DNA of 20,108 nucleotides from Bacillota bacterium (lineage in GTDB: Bacteria > Bacillota > Clostridia > Peptostreptococcales > Anaerovoracaceae): assembly GCA_016293805.1 (NCBI GenBank), contig JAEDDI010000033.1, positions 1 to 20,108 on the forward strand. The letters are read 5' to 3'. Both the position numbers and the translations under genes were made by a program. Below the pieces are notes generated by a model that worked only from the letters and a program-made list of their open reading frames with translations, was not told the origin of the DNA and did not search any database. How positions within the stretch are numbered: position 1 is the first letter of the stretch; every line of letters begins with the position of its first letter. This document shows, in pieces, positions 7,010 through 13,827 of the stretch.

Positions 7010-8419
7010 ATGATTGATAAGGTGTTTGAATATATCAGAGCGAATAAAGATATTCTCATCAATGAGCTGTGCGGTCTTATCAGGATACCAAGCGAGAAGG
7101 GTGAAAGAACAGAAAGCTGCCCATTTGGCGAAGAAGTGGACAGAGCGTACTCATATATGCTGGGACTTGCAGAAAAAGACGGATTTTCCGTATTTGATGC
7201 CGACAGATACGGCGGACATATTGAATTTCGCGGCAGAGGCGGCGAAGTCATGGGTATTGCAGGGCATCTTGATGTGGTTCCGGCAGGAAACGGATGGGAT
7301 CATGACCCGTATGGAGCTGAAATAGATGACGGCAGGATATTCGGAAGAGGAACAACAGATGACAAGGGCCCTGTAATGGCATCATATTTTGCGATGAGAG
7401 CCCTTAAGGAATGCGGATTTGAGCCTGAGAAAACGGTAAGACTTATACTGGGCCTTGATGAAGAGACCGACTGGTACGGAATGGATTACTATCTTTCAAT
7501 GACTGAAAGACCTGATTTTGGATTCACTCCCGATGGGAATTTTCCGGCAATTCAGGGAGAAAAGGGAATAATGGTCTTTGATATTGCACAGAAATTCGGA
7601 AGAGGTCCGGGGGACGGACTCAGACTTCGTCAGGTAAAGGGAGGGAATGCTGCAAACATGGTTCCCGATCATGCAAAGGCGCTTGTACTTGGAAGCAGAG
7701 AAGACTATGAGAAAATAAAGGAGAGGGCGGCTCTGTTCCGAAAGGAGACGGGATATGATATTGCTGTTCGACAGGCAGGCAAAAGTCTTGAAATAAAAGC
7801 AGCGGGAAAATCTGCACACGGGGCAAATCCGGATGCGGGATTAAATGCTGTATCTGTTCTGATGGCATTTCTCGGAACGATTGTCTTTGCAAATGACGAT
7901 GTCAATTCTTTTGTTGAATTCTATAACAATCATATCGGATTCGAAACTGACGGTACCGGAATGGGATGCGGATTTGAAGATGCTCCTTCCGGGAAACTGG
8001 TATTCAATGCGGGAGTTGTGGAAATCAGTGAGAAAGCTGCTGCTCTTACGTGTAATGTAAGATATCCTGTAACATTAAAAGCTGAGGATGTATATGAGGG
8101 AATGAGTCCTCTGCTTGCGGAGCACAATATGGGCGTTATAAAAAAGTCGCATCAGTATCCGATTTATCTGACATCCGACGATACTCTCCTTAAGACACTT
8201 GTCAGAGTTTATAGAGAAAGAACAGGTGACATGGAATCTGTTCCTCTTGTTATAGGCGGCGGCACGTATTCAAGGGCGTTTGACAATATGATTGCGTATG
8301 GTGCAGAGTTTCCGGGAGATGAGGAACTGATGCATCAGAAGAATGAGTATATAGAAACAGAACGTCTTGTAAAGCTGGCTGAAATATACGCACAGGCTAT
8401 ATACGAACTTGCTAAATAA
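7010..8419 (+). CDS. pepV: Xaa-His/Xaa-Xaa dipeptidase PepV (M20 family)
   Basis: 469 residues, the standard PepV length. It is a cytoplasmic two-metal (Zn) dipeptidase that cleaves imported dipeptides. The M20 metal and catalytic residues are all visible: H86 in G-H-L-D-V-V-P, the D117-D118 pair in T-T-D-D-K-G-P, the E151-E152 pair, D175 in T-P-D-G-N-F-P, and H442 in L-M-H-Q-K-N-E-Y. The lid domain lies between about 185 and 380 and includes the S-A-H-G-A-N-P segment typical of M20 dimerisation/lid domains. A strong GGAGG 6 bases upstream fixes the ATG. In context it would feed amino acids to the same peptide-based metabolism as the nearby transporters. Related carnosinase-type or succinyl-diaminopimelate enzymes share the fold, but the length and lid motif favour PepV. 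Confidence 0.95.
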   Translation: MIDKVFEYIRANKDILINELCGLIRIPSEKGERTESCPFGEEVDRAYSYMLGLAEKDGFSVFDADRYGGHIEFRGRGGEVMGIAGHLDVVPAGNGWDHDPYGAEIDDGRIFGRGTTDDKGPVMASYFAMRALKECGFEPEKTVRLILGLDEETDWYGMDYYLSMTERPDFGFTPDGNFPAIQGEKGIMVFDIAQKFGRGPGDGLRLRQVKGGNAANMVPDHAKALVLGSREDYEKIKERAALFRKETGYDIAVRQAGKSLEIKAAGKSAHGANPDAGLNAVSVLMAFLGTIVFANDDVNSFVEFYNNHIGFETDGTGMGCGFEDAPSGKLVFNAGVVEISEKAAALTCNVRYPVTLKAEDVYEGMSPLLAEHNMGVIKKSHQYPIYLTSDDTLLKTLVRVYRERTGDMESVPLVIGGGTYSRAFDNMIAYGAEFPGDEELMHQKNEYIETERLVKLAEIYAQAIYELAK

Positions 8420-8432
8420 GAAATACTGCTGA

Positions 8433-8468
8433 AAAACACAGCTTATCCGGGCTGTGTTCTTCTATTAT
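8433..8468 (+). terminator. Rho-independent terminator after pepV
   Basis: AACACAGC (8435-8442) pairs with GCTGTGTT (8451-8458) across an 8-base loop. The downstream stretch CTTCTATT is T-rich but interrupted. Confidence 0.68.
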
Positions 8469-8489
8469 AATGACACATCCCGCTATAAT

Positions 8490-8508
8490 TATGATGTAGT
8501 ATGATGTA
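8490..8508 (+). repeat. Two direct 9-base repeats, probable regulator site
   Basis: TATGATGTA occurs at 8490-8498 and again at 8500-8508, one base apart, so the copies lie on the same DNA face (10-base period). They cover the expected -35 region of the extended -10 promoter just downstream. Confidence 0.5.
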
Positions 8509-8516
8509 TTACGTAC

Positions 8517-8525
8517 TGATATACT
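8517..8525 (+). promoter_or_regulatory. Extended -10 promoter for the flavoprotein gene
   Basis: TGATATACT fits TGN plus a -10 hexamer (TATACT, 8520-8525). No good -35 lies 17 bases upstream (TAGTAT), which suits an activator-dependent or extended -10 promoter. The predicted start is about 8532, 20 bases before the gene. Confidence 0.5.
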
Positions 8526-8551
8526 GTAGTTGATAAGGGGGATTAAAATAA

Positions 8552-9256
8552 ATGAAAATAGTTGTCATTCATGGACAGAATCATAAGGGAAGCACATACA
8601 TGGTGTCTTCGATGCTTGCTGAAAAAGTGATTTCAAAATCAGGAGGAGATGTAAAAGAGTTCTTTCTGCCATCTGATTTCTCAGCTCCGTGCACAGGATG
8701 CTTTTCGTGTTTTAAGGGGGAAATAACAGACTGTCCTCATTACAGCAGTCTTCAGCCTGCAGCAGACGCCATGCTGGAAGCAGACCTGATAATCCTTGAC
8801 AGCCCGGTGTACGTATATCATGCGACCGGACAGATGATGAGTTTTCTTGATCACTTTGGAACATGGTGGATTGTTCACAGACCGAAAGAAGCCATGTGCA
8901 GCAAGCAGGCGGTTGCGATATCGACAGCGGCAGGCGGTGGAATGAAAAGAACATGCAGGGATATGGCTGACAGTCTTAAGATGTGGGGAATACGTAAGGT
9001 GTACAGCCTCGGATTTGGTGTGCAGGCTGCATCTCCTGATGATATTCCCAAAAGGATACTTGACAGAATAGACAGGAAGACAGATAAAACCGCAGAGAGG
9101 ATATGCAGCGGTGCGAACAGGAAAGGGATGAATTTAAGGGCGAGAAAATGGTTTGCTGTCATGAGGATGGCTCATAAGCATTTTGAACCTGCAGAACCTG
9201 ATTATTCATACTGGGAGAACAGGGGCTGGCATGGCCCGGAAAGACCATGGAAGTAA
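8552..9256 (+). CDS. Iron-sulfur flavoprotein-like NAD(P)H-dependent FMN reductase
   Basis: 234 residues with a flavodoxin-like fold. The N-terminal V-V-I-H-G strand followed by the N-H-K-G-S-T-Y loop (about 10-16) is the FMN phosphate-binding loop of the NADPH-dependent FMN reductase family. The compact cysteine motif C47-x2-C50-x2-C53-x7-C61 resembles the 4Fe-4S site of archaeal and clostridial iron-sulfur flavoproteins (Isf). The D-S-P-V-Y segment (about 84-88) is the second flavin loop. The C-terminal part beyond about 190 is basic then aromatic (Y-S-Y-W-E-N-R-G-W) and is not a domain I recognise. The likely role is two-electron reduction of quinones, nitro-compounds or oxidants, with the cluster passing electrons to FMN; the substrate is unknown. 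AAGGGGG lies 10 bases upstream of the ATG. Confidence 0.85.
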   Translation: MKIVVIHGQNHKGSTYMVSSMLAEKVISKSGGDVKEFFLPSDFSAPCTGCFSCFKGEITDCPHYSSLQPAADAMLEADLIILDSPVYVYHATGQMMSFLDHFGTWWIVHRPKEAMCSKQAVAISTAAGGGMKRTCRDMADSLKMWGIRKVYSLGFGVQAASPDDIPKRILDRIDRKTDKTAERICSGANRKGMNLRARKWFAVMRMAHKHFEPAEPDYSYWENRGWHGPERPWK

Positions 9257-9355
9257 AAGCAACCTGAAGTTTACATAAAGAAACAGCTAGATGGTTGTGC
9301 AGACAGGCGATTAAAGAGACAATATTACTGTAAAATCTGACTATGGAGGATGATT

Positions 9356-10330
9356 ATGACTACAGGAGAAAAATTATCAAAGTTAAGAAAGGAACATGGA
9401 TACACACAGGAACAGCTTGCTGAAGTGGTAGGTGTTTCAAGACAGGCTGTGAGCAGATGGGAAAGTGATATGGCTTTTCCGGAAACAGACAAACTGATCA
9501 GATTGAGCAGTATGTACGGATGCTCTGTCGATTATCTTCTGATGGATAAAGAAGGGGATAACAGACCGGGAGAAGTATCTGATACGATAATGATAAATGA
9601 TGATGATGCCGGGAAGTTACTGAAACTGCGAAAGGAACAGGCACCATATGTGGCAGGAGGAGTTCTGATGTGTATATTGAGTCCGGCTCTTCTGATTCTG
9701 CTTGCGGGGTTTTCAGAAACACGCATGCTGAATATTAGTGAAGGATTTGCAGTGGGAGCAGGGATGACTGTACTGCTTCTCATGGTTGCGGCAGCAGTTT
9801 TCCTTTTTATATCGTATGGAATGAAAGCGAAAAAATACGAGTTTATGGAAAACAGCAGCATTTGTGTCAGTGGTGCAGTCCGGGCAAAGGTGACCGAAAT
9901 GAAAAATGATTATGAGGCTGTGTTTGCTAAAGCAGTTGCAGCAGGTGCGGTATTGTGTATCATTTCAGTTATTCCGCTCGTGATTGCGGGTGCTGTTTCA
10001 GCTCCCGGATTCATATTGTGCGCGCTTGTTTCTCTTCTTCTTGTCCTTGCCGGATGCGGAGTATATATTATCGTTAGAAGTGCCATGATAAAGGGAAGCT
10101 TTGATTTGCTTCTTCAGGAAGGAGATTACAGTGAAGAGGAAAAAACAGTGCGAAGAAAATACGGAGTATATCCCGGGGTATACTGGCTTGTTATAACTGC
10201 TGTTTATCTGGGATGCAGTTTTATAACCGGAAAATGGGATATGACATGGATTATATGGCCTGTTGCAGGTGTCTTGTTTGCAGCACTTGCGGGTATAATG
10301 AGAGCACGTGCGCTCAGAACAGAACAGTAA
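9356..10330 (+). CDS. XRE-family transcriptional regulator with six-helix membrane domain
   Basis: 324 residues. An N-terminal helix-turn-helix of the Cro/C1 type covers about 5-60 (Y-T-Q-E-Q-L-A recognition region, then V-S-R-Q-A-V-S-R-W-E). A polar linker leads to about six hydrophobic segments: 98-119, 130-155, 190-213, 217-241, 270-290 and 297-315. It is therefore a membrane-tethered DNA-binding protein, a layout frequent in Clostridia; the signal sensed is unknown. I chose the ATG at 9356 because GGAGGA (9345-9350) lies 5 bases before it. The in-frame ATG at 9350 overlaps that ribosome binding site and cannot use it. I see no clear promoter in the 99-base upstream gap, so it may be partly read from the flavoprotein gene. 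A terminator follows. Confidence 0.88.
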   Translation: MTTGEKLSKLRKEHGYTQEQLAEVVGVSRQAVSRWESDMAFPETDKLIRLSSMYGCSVDYLLMDKEGDNRPGEVSDTIMINDDDAGKLLKLRKEQAPYVAGGVLMCILSPALLILLAGFSETRMLNISEGFAVGAGMTVLLLMVAAAVFLFISYGMKAKKYEFMENSSICVSGAVRAKVTEMKNDYEAVFAKAVAAGAVLCIISVIPLVIAGAVSAPGFILCALVSLLLVLAGCGVYIIVRSAMIKGSFDLLLQEGDYSEEEKTVRRKYGVYPGVYWLVITAVYLGCSFITGKWDMTWIIWPVAGVLFAALAGIMRARALRTEQ

Positions 10331-10346
10331 AAACTGAATATAATAT

Positions 10347-10379
10347 TTTGCCGGAGATGCTCCGGCATTTATCTTTTTT
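10347..10379 (+). terminator. Rho-independent terminator after the XRE regulator
   Basis: TGCCGGAG (10349-10356) pairs perfectly with CTCCGGCA (10360-10367) around ATG. The tail TTTATCTTTTTT is strongly T-rich. Confidence 0.92.
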
Positions 10380-10397
10380 GAGAGAATTAAAATTCAG

Positions 10398-10425
10398 TTT
10401 ACATACTGGGAATATATGGTATTAT
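10398..10425 (+). promoter_or_regulatory. Sigma-A promoter for the small membrane protein
   Basis: TTTACA (10398-10403), a 16-base spacer and TATTAT (10420-10425), with TG at 10417-10418 as an extended -10. The in-frame ATG at 10416 lies inside this promoter, which supports the downstream start at 10455. Confidence 0.68.
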
Positions 10426-10454
10426 ATGAAGACATACAGGAGGAGGTAAAAGGA

Positions 10455-10838
10455 ATGACAGAGAATTCTATGCCTATGAGATACTACAGGTTTCTGCGTG
10501 TTCTGACGATCATATGGATAGCTGCCGGAGTATTGTCCATAGGTGGTATATTCTTGACCGGGTTCTCGGTAATGAGGCTTATGATGGGTATTATAAGTCT
10601 GGTATTGGCTGCTGCGGCGTGTATCGGTCTTTGGAAGATGAAGTGGTACGGTGTGCTTGCCGTATATGCGTCGTTTGTGCTTGGCGGACTCAACAGTATT
10701 TATCAGTCAGTTGCGGTAATCTCAGATGGGGGAATAACAGAGTACGCAGTAGGTGTAATCGGTTCGGTTATCGGATCTCTTATCATACTGATACCGACTT
10801 ATATCTATTTCAGAAAGAGAAGGCATCTGTTTGAATAA
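10455..10838 (+). CDS. Small four-helix membrane protein of unknown function
   Basis: 127 residues, mostly hydrophobic. Predicted membrane segments lie near 14-36, 42-60, 64-85 and 97-119, with a basic C-terminal tail (R-K-R-R-H). No catalytic or binding motif is recognisable. The start at 10455 is set by AGGAGGAGGT about 7 bases upstream and by the promoter, which overlaps the longer in-frame start at 10416. It has its own promoter behind a terminator, so it is not an obligatory operon partner of the XRE regulator. No terminator is visible after it. Confidence 0.8.
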   Translation: MTENSMPMRYYRFLRVLTIIWIAAGVLSIGGIFLTGFSVMRLMMGIISLVLAAAACIGLWKMKWYGVLAVYASFVLGGLNSIYQSVAVISDGGITEYAVGVIGSVIGSLIILIPTYIYFRKRRHLFE

Positions 10839-10868
10839 CAGATTTATAATAAAGCAATCACTTATAGT

Positions 10869-10897
10869 TTGAAACATAATGAACATGGTGATAGAAT
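10869..10897 (+). promoter_or_regulatory. Sigma-A promoter for the diguanylate cyclase
   Basis: TTGAAA (10869-10874), a 17-base spacer and TAGAAT (10892-10897), with TG at 10889-10890 giving an extended -10. Transcription would begin near 10904. Confidence 0.7.
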
Positions 10898-10920
10898 GGT
10901 AACAGGATATATTCTTTGGC

Positions 10921-12123
10921 ATGTTTTGTGTTTTACGAAAGAAGGAGATTACGCTGAACACGGTGAATATTCAGGAGATACTGATAGTGAACAGCATAGG
11001 TGTTATACTTATGGCGTTTCTTCAGTATGTCCGATACAAAAAGAACGAAAAGAAAAAATACGGGGAGCCAATCTTCGATGTTATGATCTGGACAGCAGTT
11101 GCAGGATGTATTCTTGAATCTGTTTCCTTTGTTATAGACGGAAGAGTTTTTCCCGGATGCATACTACTGTCATATATTTCTAACAGCCTGTGCTTCATTG
11201 GAACGAGCGGTGTTGGATTTCTGTGGTGTCTCTATACAGAAATACGGATATTCCGTTCTCTTCAGAGGCTGAAAAATAAGATAATATATCTTGCAGCGCC
11301 GTTTATTGTAGAGATTATACTTGTAATTATTAATCTTGCCGGAACAGGAGTGCTGTTTAGTGTATCACAGGATAATGTGTACGAAAGAGGCTTTCTGGTA
11401 TCCTATTCGTATATAATACTGTTCTTTTACTATATCTGCAGCATATGCATGGTGGACCGCTCCAGAAAGTCAGGACTTTATGTTCATCAGTATCCTACTC
11501 TGCTTTTCATAATTCCTTGTGTTGTGGGAACTGTTGCACAGGGCGTGTTCTATGGTGTATCTGTAGGATGGACAAGTGTTGCAATGGCCATGCTGTTTGT
11601 CTACATTCAGCTTCAGTCGCTTGACCTTCTTACAGACCCTTTATCGGGACTGTATAACAGGAAGCATCTTGAAGCGACATTTCTGTCGATTGCAAAGAAC
11701 AGCAGAATCAGGAAGGTTTACGGAATTATGCTTGACGTCAACGGTTTCAAGCAGATTAATGATACTTACGGGCACAATGAGGGCGACAACGCTATCAGGC
11801 ATATAGGCAGAATTCTATCAAATTCTGTATCGGACAGCGGTATTGTCATCCGTTTTGCAGGAGATGAGTTTATTGTTCTGATGAATACCGAATCCGAAGA
11901 TGAAGTAAGAGCAGTCATTGACAGGATTGAATTAAATGTCGGAGCGTTCAATATGTCCGGCAGAGTTCCTTACAATATCTCATTTGCAATCGGATATGAA
12001 GGCGTTGATTCATCCCAGACCATGGAGGATTTCATTTCATGTCTTGATGAACAGATGTATCATGCGAAAAAGAAATATTATGCAGGTACAGGAACTGACA
12101 GAAGAAGATCTGAAGCTTTATAA
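10921..12123 (+). CDS. Membrane diguanylate cyclase (GGDEF domain, AGDEF variant)
   Basis: 400 residues from the ATG at 10921. The N-terminal half has about six or seven hydrophobic helices (roughly 16-36, 53-71, 78-104, 120-140, 158-177, 190-210, 213-232), a membrane sensor of unknown ligand. The C-terminal half is a GGDEF domain: D-P-L-S-G-L-Y-N-R (239-247), metal ligand D272 in the L-D-V-N segment, F-K (276-277), N280-D281, G-H-N-E-G-D, and the active loop A-G-D-E-F (313-317). The first Gly is Ala; AGDEF cyclases can be active. The usual RxxD inhibitory site before the loop is absent. It would make cyclic di-GMP from GTP. The better ribosome binding site (AAGGAG at 10942-10947) points to a CTG start at 10954, which would give 389 residues. 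Confidence 0.88.
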   Translation: MFCVLRKKEITLNTVNIQEILIVNSIGVILMAFLQYVRYKKNEKKKYGEPIFDVMIWTAVAGCILESVSFVIDGRVFPGCILLSYISNSLCFIGTSGVGFLWCLYTEIRIFRSLQRLKNKIIYLAAPFIVEIILVIINLAGTGVLFSVSQDNVYERGFLVSYSYIILFFYYICSICMVDRSRKSGLYVHQYPTLLFIIPCVVGTVAQGVFYGVSVGWTSVAMAMLFVYIQLQSLDLLTDPLSGLYNRKHLEATFLSIAKNSRIRKVYGIMLDVNGFKQINDTYGHNEGDNAIRHIGRILSNSVSDSGIVIRFAGDEFIVLMNTESEDEVRAVIDRIELNVGAFNMSGRVPYNISFAIGYEGVDSSQTMEDFISCLDEQMYHAKKKYYAGTGTDRRRSEAL

Positions 12124-12155
12124 AGCAGTGCGGTTGCACTGCTTTATCTGTTTTC
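12119..12155 (+). terminator. Shared hairpin terminator between convergent genes
   Basis: A 12-base perfect stem, 12120-12131 with 12136-12147, surrounds a GGTT loop. On the plus strand it is followed by CTGTTTTCC, so it terminates the cyclase gene. The minus-strand side lacks a T run, so termination of the opposite operon may be weaker. The stop codons of both flanking genes lie inside the stem. Confidence 0.82.
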
Positions 12156-12611
12156 CTTGCAGGAATATTCATCAGCGGTAATTCTGTAAACATTGGTCAT
12201 ACTGAGCATTTCCGCAGGATATTCCCACTCTTTGCCTGATACCTTTTTCATAATGGCATTGAGTCCTGATATTTTATCTCCATCGTTTTCGAGTATCTCA
12301 AGTCTGCCTGTTCCGATAATGGAAAGGAAATGTTCTGTAAATCCGCAGGCTGTATCGGAATGAAGAGTCTCTGTATCAGTTTCACAGCAGAAACCGACAT
12401 TTGGCGATGATGCTGCAAGTTCTGCTTTTCTGCCCTGTTTTGCACCGTGAAAGTAAATGGTGAGGGAAGTATCTGTAAGTTCGTATCCGAAATTGACAGG
12501 AAATACATAAGTGCTTTCCGAGTCACTGATTCCCACATGAAGCGCTGTGCTTTTGTCCAGGCATTCAACTATTTTTGATATATCTGTTACTAGTCTGTCT
12601 TTTCTTCTCAT
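12144..12611 (-). CDS. Pyridoxamine 5'-phosphate oxidase-fold protein, Nim-like
   Basis: 155 residues. The N-terminus M-R-R-K-D-R-x-V-T-D is the hallmark of the NimA-related branch of the flavin-binding split-barrel family. The next segments (A-L-H-V-G-I-S-D, then Y-V-F-P-V-N-F-G-Y and I-Y-F-H-G-A-K-Q-G-R-K) are the usual barrel strands that hold FMN or a related cofactor. Members are cytoplasmic homodimers; some reduce 5-nitroimidazoles, but most are of unknown function, so resistance should not be assumed. AAGGAGG lies 5 bases before the ATG. It is the second gene of a minus-strand operon, 12 bases after the DUF2804 gene. Confidence 0.88.
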   Translation of the reverse strand: MRRKDRLVTDISKIVECLDKSTALHVGISDSESTYVFPVNFGYELTDTSLTIYFHGAKQGRKAELAASSPNVGFCCETDTETLHSDTACGFTEHFLSIIGTGRLEILENDGDKISGLNAIMKKVSGKEWEYPAEMLSMTNVYRITADEYSCKENR

Positions 12612-12623
12612 AAATCCTCCTTA

Positions 12624-13661
12624 TTACCACTTGTTGTATACTTTTTCGGCAAAGCCGATCATATTATTTATTTCAAGCACAGTACCGTCATCCAGGACAG
12701 CCTTGCCCGAATATCTGCCAAACACCTGATGCTGGTCCGAGCAGATAATCTTAATGTCGGTTTTTGCCGCTCTGTCGATAATAGGGACGAAGTCCATTTC
12801 AAACCGTCCGTCATCGCTTGTGAATGTCCAGGGACTCATATAGTCCTCCCTGCCGCATGTCTTCGGAATGTGGAATGATACAGATGACAGTTTGTGCGCT
12901 CTGTTGTTGTAGAAAATCATATTCTCTGTAGCAGCACTTGTATCCCCGAAGCCATATCCGATATTGAACCCGAAAGGGACACCGTCTATTGAAGATGAAC
13001 AGCTTCCCCAGTACCATGTGTTTTTGTAAGTCCATACACCGCGGCCCCAGTCAAGTCCTGCCCATGATTCACCTTTTCTAAACTCATACGTGATACTTCC
13101 AAGTCTTACATATCCCTCGGCAGGCATACAGTTTGTCTTCATGTTATAGTAGAAAGCTCTTGGATTTTCTCTGAAAGGAGTGGCTATGGCCATCGATTCT
13201 GATTCGGGAAGTGAAAGGGTTATTTCTCCCTCGATTCCTGTTTTGCCCATGAAGTTTTTGAAACTGAAACTGAGCTTCTTGATATCGCCGTATTTTCTGA
13301 AAGAAATTGAATGGCTGCCGCCCTTTGAGGATACACTTCCTCCCTCAGGAGAATTAGGTAAATGCTTGCTCCCCATTGTGAAAAACTGCATCGGACTTTT
13401 GGTCTGCTCCCATGGATCTTCACCGAAGTGAATGAACGAGATACTGTCAAGTCCCATATACGAGTTGTCTGCAATAGTCAGCGCGAGTGCAAAATCATCG
13501 TTAATAATATAGTAATAGTCCCATTCCTTGATTCTGTATTTTGATGCAGTTATGGCTTTCCTGCTGTACATCCAGCAGGGATGTTTTGCAAAACCCGGCT
13601 CAACAAGATGTCCGTTGTCATCAAGCAGAGGGAGCCTGTCTTTTATTTCATGCTGGTTCAT
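12624..13661 (-). CDS. DUF2804 domain-containing protein
   Basis: 345 residues, essentially one DUF2804 domain. I recognise the family from the opening L-L-D-x-N-G segment with a following proline-tryptophan region, the central E-S-W-A-G-L-D-W-G-R-G-V-W block (about 205-217) and the aromatic W-Y-W-G-S-C strand. There is no signal peptide or membrane segment, so it is predicted cytoplasmic. The pattern of many beta strands rich in Trp and Tyr suggests a beta-sandwich related to lipocalin or carotenoid hydratase-like folds; no activity is established to my knowledge. AAGGAG lies upstream of the ATG. It is the first gene of the operon with the Nim-like gene. Confidence 0.85.
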   Translation of the reverse strand: MNQHEIKDRLPLLDDNGHLVEPGFAKHPCWMYSRKAITASKYRIKEWDYYYIINDDFALALTIADNSYMGLDSISFIHFGEDPWEQTKSPMQFFTMGSKHLPNSPEGGSVSSKGGSHSISFRKYGDIKKLSFSFKNFMGKTGIEGEITLSLPESESMAIATPFRENPRAFYYNMKTNCMPAEGYVRLGSITYEFRKGESWAGLDWGRGVWTYKNTWYWGSCSSSIDGVPFGFNIGYGFGDTSAATENMIFYNNRAHKLSSVSFHIPKTCGREDYMSPWTFTSDDGRFEMDFVPIIDRAAKTDIKIICSDQHQVFGRYSGKAVLDDGTVLEINNMIGFAEKVYNKW

Positions 13662-13683
13662 AATATCCTCTCCTTACAGCAAT

Positions 13684-13711
13684 ATTCTATCGCGATACCG
13701 GAAAAAATCAA
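13684..13711 (-). promoter_or_regulatory. Sigma-A promoter for the DUF2804/Nim-like operon
   Basis: On the minus strand TTGATT (13711-13706), a 16-base spacer and TAGAAT (13689-13684). The transcript start would be near 13677, about 16 bases before the ATG. Confidence 0.6.
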
Positions 13712-13760
13712 TAAATATTACAAAAAACACTGTGAATGTATGAAACAGAAATGGTTGAAG

Positions 13761-13789
13761 TTGCCAAAAGTTTATGTTATTGTTATAAA
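13761..13789 (+). promoter_or_regulatory. Sigma-A promoter for sstT
   Basis: TTGCCA (13761-13766), a 17-base spacer and TATAAA (13784-13789), with TG at 13781-13782 as an extended -10. It is divergent from the DUF2804 promoter, whose -35 lies 50 bases away. Confidence 0.68.
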
Positions 13790-13827
13790 TACGTCTTTAT
13801 GGCGAAGTATTTCTTAAGGAGTAGAAA

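Noticed and set aside
9350..9355. ATG at 9350 as start of the XRE regulator
   Set aside because: It overlaps the GGAGGA ribosome binding site; the ATG at 9356 has the right spacing.
10416..10454. Longer in-frame start for the small membrane protein
   Set aside because: It lies within the predicted promoter, and AGGAGGAGGT sits directly before the ATG at 10455.
10917..10935. TGGCAT motif as a sigma-54 promoter for the cyclase
   Set aside because: GC is not present at the required 10-base distance after GG (GT is found instead), and a good sigma-A promoter lies just upstream.
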